Origin: Symbiodinium natans
Lineage: Eukaryota > Sar > Dinophyceae > Suessiales > Symbiodiniaceae
Length of the DNA stretch: 47,500 nucleotides
Reading direction: 5' to 3'
Assembly (NCBI GenBank): GCA_905221605.1
Contig: CAJNDS010002729.1
Span: 1-47,500, forward strand
Of the stretch, positions 1 through 8,170 are shown one piece after another. The translations under genes were made by a program, and so were the position numbers. The notes under the pieces are model-generated. The model ran no database searches. It was not told where the DNA came from and saw nothing but the letters and a program-made list of their open reading frames with translations. Position 1 is the stretch's first letter; every line of letters starts with the position of its first letter.

Positions 1-462
1 GGGGGGGGGGGGGGGCGTGCAATAACGGGGACCCAGTTTTTGTTCGAAACTAACCTTGCTGGGAGCTACAATCATAAACTGTCTAGAATCTACCCTAAAC
101 CCTAAACCCTCTATCTCAGGTCGGAATCTATAGAGGTGTAGGTTCAGAGGGTCTCGACACTGTCAAGGACTGTAGAGCCGGGGCTCCGCTTTTGCAGGAG
201 TTTGGGGTTTAGGGTTTGTAGGGTTTAGGGTTTAGGGTTTAGGGTTTAGGGTTCAGGGTTTAGAGTTTAGGGTTGAGGGTTCGGGTCGGGAATGTTGGGG
301 TTGCGGAGGTTCTCCGCTGCTCTGGACCTTGGGAGGTTCCCGAAGCACTGGGCAGGTCCTGAAAGCCCCAAACCCTAAACCCTAAACCCTAAACCCTAAA
401 CCCTAGACCCTAAACCCTAAACCCTAAACCCTAAACCCTAAACCCTAAACCCCCATTCAAAG

Positions 463-534
463 GGCTTCGGTGAGGAAGGCGGGGCAAGACAAGCAGAGGT
501 GAAGACGCTGGACGAGGAGATCCTGGTTTGCGAA
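463..534 (+). CDS. Candidate exon of an unidentified gene
   Basis: The island follows a CCCTAAA block and precedes a TTTAGGG block, the arrangement seen around most BUB3 exons. It begins after an AG|G acceptor, reads open as GFGEEGGARQAEVKTLDEEI and onwards, and could end at a GC donor at 535. The minus strand is also open (DLLVQRLHLC...), so the strand is uncertain. I do not recognise the protein. Confidence 0.3.
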
Positions 535-861
535 GCCTGGCTGTTGCTTGCCATCTCATCTCAAGGGTTTAGGGTTTAGGGTTTAGGGTTTAGGGTGTAG
601 GGTGTAGGGTTTAGGGTTTAGGGTTTAGGGTTGGCGCCCTGCGTGCGTTGACGGGCTTGGGGTTGCCCCGGGCTGCTGAGCACTGAACTTCCAACACCCT
701 AAACAGGCTATGCAGCCTGACCCGAAGCCAGGTTTAGGGTTTAGGGTTTAGCGGCTTTAGCGTTTAGGGTTTAGGGTTTAGGGATTGGGTATAGGGTATA
801 GAGTTTAGGGTTTAGGGTTTAGGGGTAGTTTATCCCCTCCCCCAACCCAGCCCCACCCCAG

Positions 862-945
862 GTGCGCTGTGGGAACCCAACTGGATGCTTCTGCCGAGAG
901 GGAGATGCTTTGGCGCTGTACTGACCCTTGGGACCGTCTAAGGGA
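862..945 (+). CDS. Candidate exon of an unidentified gene
   Basis: A C-rich tract ending CCCCAG|G is followed by an open stretch reading CAVGTQLDASAEREMLWRCT and onwards. A second frame (CGNPTGCFCREGDALALY) is also open for most of the island, so the frame is not settled and the 3' edge is approximate. Confidence 0.22.
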
Positions 946-1799
946 TAAGGGTTTTCTGGTTTAGGTTTTGGGCTTAAGGTTCCTTGAACCCTAAACCCTA
1001 AACCCTAAACCCTAAACCCTAAACCCTAAACCCTAAACCCTAAACTTGTTGAGGAGGGCTAGGGCGTCATTAAGGGTCTTGGGCGCCTGATTGTTGTGTG
1101 TGTAGGGCCCAGGGGCTCCAAGCACTTGGGGTAGGGCTCAAGGGTTGTCGAGCTCCAGAGCTTCGAGATTGTGGGTTTAGGGTTTAGGGTTTAGGGTTTA
1201 GGGTTTAGGGTTTAGGGTTTAGGGTTTAGGGTTTAGGGTGCAATTGCTAGGTGTCGGGCTTTGGGCTCATTGTTTAGGGCATAGGGGTACTGCCGAGATT
1301 TTGGGGGCTTAGGGTTTAGGGTTTAGAGTTTAGGGTTTTAGGGTTTAGGGTTTAGGGTGTAGAGCTTCGAGCATTCAATAAGACGCTCGCCTCCTGGCAT
1401 TGTGCTTCAACCACCCTGGAGCTAGGATCCCCCAACGTCAACATCGTCTACGGGCCCTGAACCCTAAACCCGAATTAAACCCTATAGGTGCAGGCTTCAA
1501 AAGGGTTTGGGGTTTAGTGCTTGGGGTCTGTCTGGGCTTAGGGACGACGCAGAATTCATGGGCTGTCGGATTCATAGGGTTTGGGGTCTGGTGCTGAGGG
1601 TTTTGGGGTATAGAATTCAAGGGGCGAGGGGGGGTGGGGTGTTATATAAGGTTGTGGGGCCATTTCAGGACTTAGAGGCTCTTGGCCGGAAAACCCTCAA
1701 CCCCAAACCCCAAACCCCAAACACTATATAAACCCGAAACCCTAAACCCTAAACCCGAAACCCCAAACCCCAAACCCCAAACCCTAAGCCTTTCATGAG

Positions 1800-1880
1800 G
1801 TCATGGGCTTCGGCGCATCGGCCCACTTCCCGGCTTGTCAGTCCACCTTCCGGCAGAACTTGTTCAACGATCCCTGGCAA
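1800..1880 (+). CDS. Candidate exon of an unidentified gene
   Basis: The island follows the CCCCAAA/CCCTAAA block at 1682-1790 and starts after CATGAG|G. It reads VMGFGASAHFPACQSTFRQN and continues to NDPWQ, with a GA donor option at 1881. The amino-acid composition is protein-like, but no family is recognised. Confidence 0.32.
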
Positions 1881-1932
1881 GAGTCAAGGTGCAGGGTTCA
1901 GGGTTAAGGGTTAAGTTTAAAGGGTTTAGGGT

Positions 1933-2103
1933 CTAGAGAGAGAGAGAGAGAGAGAGAGAGTGAGAGAGAGTTTGAGAAAGGATGAAAGAATGAAAGAACT
2001 AAGAAATAAAGAAATACAGAAAGACAGAAAGAAAGAAATAACGGAAACGAAGGCGAGCGAGAGAGAGAGAGAGAGAGAGAGCGAGAGCGAGAGAGAGAGA
2101 GGG
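1933..2103. repeat. Polypurine GA/GAAA tract
   Basis: Two (GA)n runs (about 1935-1969 and 2060-2101) flank a purine-rich GAAA/GAAGA stretch, with only a few pyrimidines over about 170 bp. It has triplex-forming composition. ORFs in it on either strand (Ser/Leu-rich or Arg/Glu-rich) are composition artefacts. Confidence 0.9.
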
Positions 2104-2147
2104 ACTCCGGGATCAGAGAACAAACACCAGGAAGTGGTGGGCTAAAC

Positions 2148-2321
2148 CTCTAGGGTTCAGGGATAAGGGCTTGAAGGTTCTGAAAACAAATCTCTAGGGT
2201 TCAGGGATTAGGGCTTGAAGGTTCTGAAAACAAATCTCTAGGGTTCAGGGATAAGGGCTTGAAGGTTCTGAAAACAAACCTCTAGGGTTCAGGGATTAGG
2301 GCTTGAAGGTTCTGGAAGGGT
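2148..2321 (+). repeat. 44-bp tandem repeat, about four copies
   Basis: Copies start at 2148, 2192, 2236 and 2280, an exact 44-bp period. Each begins CTCTAGGGTTCAGGGAT and ends in GGCTTGAAGGTTCTGAAAAC. Alternate copies carry GGATAAGG or GGATTAGG, so the array may have grown as an 88-bp dimer. Confidence 0.9.
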
Positions 2322-2503
2322 TTCAGAGCCTTGAGCGCTGAGGGAACCCGCTTCCCAAAGCCGCAGCCCGCACCACAGAATGGTGGTGTGGCAGGGGGCC
2401 TTCGGACGAGGTTTAGGGTTTAGGAGTTAGGGTTCAGGGTTTAGGGTTTAGGGTTTAGGGTTCAGGGTTTAGGGTTTAGGGTTCAGGGTTCAGGGTTTAG
2501 GGT

Positions 2504-2634
2504 GCGTAGTGAGCTGCAGCCCTTAAGGCGCCTTGCCGGCGTGCGTCCTTACCCCACCGCACACTCTACTTGTGAGTGTTGGGGCGGGCAAGGGGTGGGC
2601 ACATTATATTGACCAGGTATAAGGTCTTTCAGAG
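2504..2634 (+). repeat. Segmental duplication, copy 1
   Basis: This unique ~130-bp sequence starts GCGTAGTGAGCTGCAGCCC and includes CTTGCCGGCGTGCGTCC. It recurs at 3058-3180. Copy 1 carries an extra ATTATATT block before GACCAGGTA. No gene is recognised between the copies (2635-3057); three frames are open there but none looks like a known protein. Confidence 0.85.
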
Positions 2635-3057
2635 GTTATGACGCCCAAACTCACGCTTGCTGCGTGACTTCGTGGAAGGTGGCCGGGACCCAAGAAGCTT
2701 GCAGCTGCAGGGCCTGGTGATGGAGCATTCTTGGGGGTTGCCGGGAACTGGGGGGCTGCCTGGACCAAAGGCACGAGATGCTGTGGAGATGCTATGGGGG
2801 TGGTCTGGACTCTGGGGCGGCTTGGCCATGGGTGGTGTCACTTAGGTTGCTTGGTGGTTGCTGGTCTTGGGCGGCACGGGGCATGCTAGGGCTGTGGGCG
2901 GCGCAAGAGGCGTGGCAGCTACAGCAGCGTGCTATTAACAGGGATGGCTGGGCGCCTAACAGTCGGTGCGGTGGCTCAAGCCCGACGGCCTAGTCGACAG
3001 GTTGGGGGAGCCGCAGCGGGGAAGCACTCCATCCCTGCGTGTTGGAGTGGGGGGAGT

Positions 3058-3180
3058 GCGTAGTGAGCTGCAGCCCTTAAGGCACCTTGCCGGCGTGCGT
3101 CCTTACCCCACCGCACACTCTACTTGTGAGTGTTGGGGCGGGCAAGGGGTGGGCACGACCAGGTACAAGGTCGTTCAGAT
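3058..3180 (+). repeat. Segmental duplication, copy 2
   Basis: Second copy of the 2504-2634 sequence with a few substitutions and without the ATTATATT insertion. Telomere-like repeat with a TTAGGAGTTAGGGTTC variant follows copy 2 and precedes copy 1, so the duplication probably included part of the neighbouring array. Confidence 0.85.
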
Positions 3181-3494
3181 AGGGTTTAGGGTTTAGGAGT
3201 TAGGGTTCAGGCTTTAGGGTTTCTCCCCAGTGCCCGGGTATTTCCTTGTTGTTCCTCAGTAGAACCCAACCTAAAGCCACCCCACAGGCCTTACATTGGA
3301 GGACAGCATGCTTGCCCTAAACCCTAAACCCTAAACCCTAAACCCTAAACCCTAAACCCTAAACCCTAAACCCTAAACCCTAAACCCTAAACCCTAAACC
3401 GACTTTGAGGTTTTGGGAAGTGTCCCTGTTGTTCAGGCAGGCTTTAGGGCATTCAGGGTTGTTGACTTGTTGAGGGAGGGCTTAGGAACGGAGG

Positions 3495-3523
3495 GCCTAT
3501 TTTTTTGGGTCTTTTTTTTTTTT

Positions 3524-3568
<45 letters not shown>

Positions 3569-3640
3569 GGGGGGGGCTTTTTTTTTTTTTGGTCGATTTT
3601 CTTGGTTTTTCCTAAGAAAACCACCATTCCCTCCATATTT
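3495..3640 (+). repeat. Left arm of an inverted repeat bounding a 3.1-kb unit (poly-T / poly-G / poly-T)
   Basis: The order is T-tract, GGGTC, about 22 T, about 40 G with one T, C plus about 11 T, then GGTCGATTTTCTTGG and an imperfect GGTTTTTC/GAAAACC palindrome. The same order appears as reverse complement at 6490-6596 (CCAAGAAAATCGACC, A-run, C-runs, A-run, GGGACCC, A-run). The unit between the arms holds the satellite array. Confidence 0.75.
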
Positions 3641-3665
3641 TTAAAGGATTTGATGCATTTTCGTG

Positions 3666-3683
3666 GTTTTTCGTACGAAAAAC
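3666..3683. repeat. Perfect 18-bp palindrome
   Basis: GTTTTTCGTACGAAAAAC is fully self-complementary. Related imperfect GGTTTTTC...GAAAAACC palindromes occur at about 3603-3625 on the left arm and about 6344-6368, 6422-6442 and 6495-6513 on the right arm. Confidence 0.9.
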
Positions 3684-3732
3684 AGTAATTTCTCTGTGGT
3701 TTCATAGGAAAGCGTTATTTCTGGTAGGTTTT

Positions 3733-3893
3733 AGAAGGAAAGAAGGAAAGAAAGGAAGGAAGGAAGGATGAAAGAAAGGAAGAAAACAAGGAAGGAAGGA
3801 AGGAAGGAAGGAAGAAAGGAGGGAAGGAAGAAAGGAAGGAAACAAGGAAGGAAGAAAGGAAGGAAGAAAGGAAGGAAGCAAGGAAGAAAGGAA
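3733..3893 (+). repeat. GGAA/GAAA polypurine tract
   Basis: About 160 bp of GAAGGAAGGAAAG-type repeats lies between the left arm and the satellite array. Antisense Phe/Leu/Pro/Ser-rich ORFs over it are compositional. Confidence 0.9.
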
Positions 3894-3895
3894 GC

Positions 3896-6300
3896 GTGCT
3901 TCGAAGCCCAAGAAACTAGTTGAAAAACATCGTGTGAGCATTGTGTTTGCAAATGGGGGGGGCTGCGCCCCCCCCAACCCCCCCGCTTTTTTTGTTTTTT
4001 TTTTAAGCCGTGCAGAGCGTGCGTGCTTCAAAGCCCAAGAAACTTGTTGACACCCATCATGTGAGCAGGGTGTTTGCAAATGGTGGGGGGGGCTGCACCC
4101 CCCCCAACCCCCCGCTTCTTTTAAGCCGTACCAAGCGTGCTTCAAAGCCCAAGAAACTAGTGGAAAAACATCGTGTGAGCATTGTGTTTGCAAATTGGGG
4201 GGGGGGCTGGCGCCCCCCGCTTTTTTTAAGCTGTGCAGAGCGTGCTTCAAAGCCCAAGAAACTTGTTGACACCCATCATGTGAGCATGGTGTTTGCAAAT
4301 GGGGGGGGGCTGCGCCCCCCCCAACCCCCCCCGCTTCTTTTAAGCCGTACCAAGCGTGCTTCAAAGCCCAAGAAACTAGTTGAAAAACATCGTGAGCATT
4401 GTGTTTGCAAATGGGGGGGGGGCTGCGCCCCCCCCCAACCCCCCTGCTTTTTTTAAGCCGTGCAGAGCGCGCTTCAAAGCCCAAGAAACTTGTTGACACC
4501 CATCATGTGAGCAGGGTGTTTGCATATGGGGGGCGCAGACCCCCCAACCCCCCCGCTTCTTTTAAGCCGTTCAAAGCCCAAGAAACTAGTTGAAAAAACA
4601 TCGTGTGAGCATTGTGTTTGCAAATGGGGGGGGCTGCCCCCCCCCAACCCCCCGCTTTTTTTCAGCCGAAGCCCAAGAAACTAGTTGAAACCCATCATGT
4701 GAGCAGGGTGTTTGCAGATGGGGGGCACAGCCCCCCCAACCCCCCCCCCCGCTTTTTTTAAGCCGTACCAAGCGTGCTTCAAAGCCCAAGAAACTAGTTG
4801 AAAAGCATCGTGTGAGCATTGTGTTTGCAAATGGGGGGGGGGCTGCGCCCCCCCCAACCCCCCCGCTTTTTTTAAGCCGTGCAGAGCGCGCTTCAAAGCC
4901 CAAGAAACTTGTTGACACCCATCATGTGAGCAGGGTGTTTGCAAATGGGAGGGGCTGCGCCCCCCCCCAACCCCCCCCGCTTCTTTTAAGCCGTACCAAG
5001 CGTGCTTCAAAGCCCAAGGGCAGCCCAAGAAACTAGTTGAAGAACATCGTGTGAACATTGCAAATGGGGGTGGCTGCGCCCCCCCCTAACCCCCCCGCTT
5101 TTTTTGCAGCCAACGCGCAAGAAAGTAGTTGAAACCCATCATGTGAGCAGGGTGTTTGCAAATGGGGGGCACAGCCCCCCCAACCCCCCCGCTTCTTTTA
5201 AGCTGTACCAAGCGTGCTTCAAAGCCCAAGAAACTAGTTGAAAAACATCGTGTGTGCATTGTGTTTGCAAATGGGGGGGGCTGCGCCCCCCCCAACCCCC
5301 CGCTTTTTTTAAGCCGTGCAGAGTGCGCTTCAAAGCCCAAGAAACTTGTTGACACCCATCATGTGAGCAGGGTGTTTGCAAATGGGGGGCGGCTGCGCCC
5401 CCCCCAACCCCCCCCGCTTCTTTTAAGCCGTACCAAGCGTGCTTCAAAGCCCAAGAAACTAGTTGAAAAACATCGTGAGCATTGTGTTTGCAAATGGGGG
5501 GGGCTGCGCCCCCCCCAACCCCCCCGCTTTTTTTAAGCCGTGCAGAGCGCGCTTCAAAGCTCAAGAAACTTGTTAACACCCATCATGTGAGCAGGGTGTT
5601 TGCAAATGGGGGGGGGGCTGCGCCCGCCCCCAACCCCCCCCGCTTCTTTTAAGCCGTTCAAAGCGCAAGAAACTAGTTGAAAAACATCGTGTGAGCATTG
5701 TGTTTGCAAATGGGGGGGGCTGCGCCCCCCCCAACCCCCCCGCTTTTTATCAGCCGAAGCCCAAGAAACTAGTTGAAACCCATCATGTGAGCAGGGTGTT
5801 TGCAGATGGGGGGCACAGCCCCCCCAACCCCCGCTTCTTTTAAGCCGTACCAAGCGTGCTTCAAAGCCCAAGAAACTAGTTGAAAAGCATCGTGTGAGCA
5901 TTGTGTTTGCAAATGGGGGGGGCTGCGCCCCCCCCAACCCCCCCGCTTTTTTTAAGCCGTGCAGAGCGCGCTTCAAAGCCCAAGAAACTTGTTGACACCC
6001 ATCATGTGAGCAGGGTGTTTGCAAATGGGGGGGCTGCGCCCCCCCCCAACCCCCCCCGCTCTTTTAAGCCGTACCAAGCGTGCTTCAAAGCCCAAGGGCA
6101 GCCCAAGGAAACTAGTTGAAAAACATCGGCTGTGCCGCCCCCCCCCAACCCCCCCGCTCTTTTTTTTTGGAAGCCGTGCAAGAGCGTGCTTCAAAGCCCA
6201 AGAGGTGTTTGCAAGTGGGGGGGCTGCGCCCCCCCACCCCCCCCCCAACCCCCCCCGCTTCTTTTAAGCCGTACCAAGCGTGCTTCAAAGCCCAAGAAAC
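3896..6300 (+). repeat. ~110-bp satellite array with ~1.085-kb higher-order repeat
   Basis: About 23 units share CGTGCTTCAAAGCCCAAGAA, then ...GTGTTTGCAAATG, a G7-9/CTGCG/C7-9 hairpin core, AACCCCC, and CGCTTTTTTTAAGCCGT. Two unit types largely alternate: one with AACTAGTTGAAAAACATCG and a T-run, the other with AACTTGTTGACACCCATCATG and TTCTTTT. Landmarks recur at fixed offset: CAGCCGAAGCCC at 4663 and 5751, GGGCAGCCCAAG at about 5019 and 6107 (1,088 bp), and a CGTGAGC deletion variant about 1,083 bp apart. Open frames on both strands here are repeat artefacts. Confidence 0.92.
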
Positions 6301-6304
6301 GAAG

Positions 6305-6533
6305 GAAATGACAGGATATCTGTCCAAAATGTAAGGAAAATAGGGTTTTCCCCCTAAGAAAAACCAAGGAAAACCTAAGGGAAATTACAGGAAATCCGTC
6401 CAAAATGTAAAAAATAACATAGGTTTTTCCCTATGAAAAACCAACGAAAACCTAAGGGAAATGACAGAAAATCCGTCCAAAATGTAAGGAAAGTAGGTTT
6501 TCCTAGAGAAAACCAAGAAAATCGACCAAGAAA
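6305..6533 (+). repeat. 76-77-bp tandem repeat with GGTTTTTC/GAAAAACC palindromes
   Basis: Copies begin GAAATGACAGG, GAAATTACAGG and GAAATGACAG at 6305, 6381 and 6458. Each holds TCCGTCCAAAATGTAA (TCTGTCC in copy 1) and an imperfect palindrome. This is the inner part of the right boundary of the satellite unit. Confidence 0.85.
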
Positions 6534-6596
6534 AAAAAACAGGCCACCCCCCCCCCAGCCCCCCCAAAAAAAAGGGACCCAAAAAAAAAAACTCCC
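6485..6596 (-). repeat. Right arm of the inverted repeat bounding the satellite unit
   Basis: Reverse complement of the left arm at 3495-3640: GGTTTTCCT...GAAAACC, CCAAGAAAATCGACC, A-run, AGGCC, two C-runs, A-run, GGGACCC and A-run. Homopolymer lengths differ from the left arm. A CCCTAAA array starts immediately outside. Confidence 0.75.
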
Positions 6597-6600
6597 CCAC

Positions 6601-7143
6601 CGCTAAACCCTAACCCGAAACCCTAAACCCGAACACCTAAACCCGGTAAACCCTGAAACAGAAGCTCAACCCTAAACCCTAACCCCTAAACCCTAACCCT
6701 TAAACCCTAAACCCTAAACCCTAAACCCAAAAACCCTAAAACCCTAAAAACCCTAAACCCGAAACCCTCCACCTAAACCCTAAAACCTAAACCTAAACCC
6801 TAAACCTAAACCACTAAACCAAAACCCTAACCTAAACCCTAACCATAAACCCTAACCCTAAAAACCCTAACCCTAAAACCCTAACCCAAACCCCGAAACC
6901 CTAAACCCTAAAACCCTAAACCCTAAAACCCTTAAACCCTAAACCCTAAACCTAAACCCTAAACACTAAACCCTAAACCCTAAACCCTAAACCCTAAACC
7001 CTAAACCCCTAAACCCTAACCCCTAAACCCTAAACCCTAAACCCTAAACCCTAAACCCTAAACCCTAAACCCTAAACCCTAAACCCTAAACCCTAAACCC
7101 TAAACCCTAAACCCTAAACCCTAAACCCTAAACCCTAAACCCT
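6601..7143 (-). repeat. Long CCCTAAA array, degenerate then perfect
   Basis: The first ~320 bp are degenerate (CCCTAACCC, CCTAAAACC and similar). From about 6920 the repeat becomes nearly perfect CCCTAAA, with the last ~110 bp fully regular. Confidence 0.95.
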
Positions 7144-8080
7144 ACCCATACTCCTTGCCAGAAGAGCACACAAGAAAAGGCTTGTTGAAGGAGAAGAGCA
7201 CTACACCCGACAACCCTAAACCCCAAATGGGCACATGATTCCTCAGCCCAATGCCCCAAACCCCAAGCCCCAAGCCCCAAGCTCCAAGCTCCAAGCCCCA
7301 AGCCCCAAGCCCCGCACTCAAGCTCCAAGCCCCGCACCCTAAGCCCCTTAAACCCAAAACCCGAAGCCCTACAAACCCTAAAGCCCTATGGCCTCATAAG
7401 CCCTAAGCCCTAAAGCCCTAAAGCCCTAAAGCCCTAAAGCCCTAAAGCCCTAAAGCCCTAAAGCCCTAAAGCCCTAAAGCCCTAAAGCCCTAAACCCCCA
7501 AAGCCCTAAAGCCCTAAAGCCCTAAAGCCCTAAACCCTAAACCCTAAACCCTAAACCCTAAAACCCTAAAACCCCACAAGCCCCAAAGCCTGAAGCCTAA
7601 GCCACACAAGCCCTCGCAGCCCTCTCAGCCCTAAAGCCCTAAAGCCTAAACCCTAAACCCTAAACCCTAAAACCTAAACCCTAAACCCTAAACCCTGCAC
7701 CCTAGGCTCTAATCCCCAAAGCCCTCTCAGCCCTATAACCCTCAGCCGCCCGAACGCCAGAGCTTTGGCTCCAGCTCCGGGCAAACCAAGCCCGAGCTGA
7801 AAGCTTCTTCCACCCTAAGCCCGAACAACCCCACGCCTACTTGCAGCCGTAAAATCTATTTAGGGTTTAGGGTTTAGGGTTCAGGGTTTAGGGTTTAGGG
7901 TTTAGGGTTTAGGGTTCAGGGTTTGGGGACCCTAAACCCTAAGCCCCTGAACTGTGGGGCTCAGGAGAGTTCCGCCTCCAGCCCATTTCCCCCTTATGAT
8001 CCCTGTTTAGGGCCTAGGGCTTAGACCCTCCAGAAAGAGGTTTCGTATAACCCTAAACCCTAAACCCTTAACCCCTCACT
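7144..8080. repeat. Variant repeats (CCCCAAG, CCCTAAAG) and islands upstream of BUB3
   Basis: Unique DNA 7144-7250 is followed by CCCCAAGC/TCCAAGC repeats (7255-7345), an octamer (CCCTAAAG)n array (about 7395-7530), CCCTAAA (7535-7560, 7645-7698), then an island at 7700-7855 and a TTTAGGG block (7859-7927). The island is open on both strands (minus VEEAFSSGLVCPELEPKLW; plus PPERQSFGSSSGQTKPELKA), so it may be an exon of an upstream gene. No family is recognised. Confidence 0.7.
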
Positions 8081-8085
8081 TTTAG
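8081..8085 (+). promoter_or_regulatory. Possible spliced-leader trans-splice acceptor for BUB3
   Basis: CCCCTCACTTTTAG lies 22 nt upstream of the BUB3 ATG. It is a short pyrimidine stretch ending in AG, as expected where a dinoflagellate spliced leader would be added. This is inferred from position and sequence only. Confidence 0.35.
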
Positions 8086-8106
8086 AGACCTTCGAAGCTT
8101 CCTTCC

Positions 8107-8170
8107 ATGACCAAGCTGCCGAACCCGCCTTTGGACTGCATCTCTCGCGTCCGATTTGCGCCGGCTGAAG
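8107..8170 (+). CDS. BUB3: BUB3 exon 1 (start codon)
   Basis: Residues 1-21 plus one base. It starts ATGACCAAGCTGCCG and reads MTKLPNPPLDCISRVRFAPA, the typical BUB3 N-terminus. GC donor at 8171. A longer version to 8182/8183 would add RMK but fits family spacing less well. Confidence 0.85.

Larger units (their letters stand above)
1..1932. repeat. Interstitial telomere-like repeat region with unique islands
   Basis: The window opens with a 15-base G run. Blocks of (TTTAGGG)n lie near 201-290, 564-632, 731-822, 1173-1240 and 1309-1360. Blocks of (CCCTAAA)n lie near 366-452, 986-1046 and 1682-1790. Single-base variants (TTCAGGG, TTTGGGG, CCCCAAA) are mixed in. Both orientations alternate over short distances, so this is not a chromosome end. 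Unique islands of 70-130 bp separate the blocks and three of them read as possible exons (separate entries). Confidence 0.85.

Noticed and set aside
1926-2145. Ser/Leu-rich and Arg/Glu-rich ORFs
   Set aside because: Translation of a (GA)n tract.
2972-2980. Spliced-leader remnant (TGGCTCAAG)
   Set aside because: The upstream 12 bases match the leader barely above chance; kept only as a warning for the LTR motif.
3702-4499. 265-residue minus-strand ORF and other long ORFs over the satellite
   Set aside because: They translate the tandem repeat (FLGFEAR/SWALKHA units) and shift frame with G/C-run length. No independent coding signal.
3896-6300. CRISPR array
   Set aside because: Repeats are ~110 bp with no unique spacers, and the genome is eukaryotic. 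The pattern is a satellite with higher-order structure.
1-7143. A true chromosome end (telomere)
   Set aside because: Arrays alternate strand every few hundred bases, are interrupted by unique exons and occur across the whole window, so they are interstitial.
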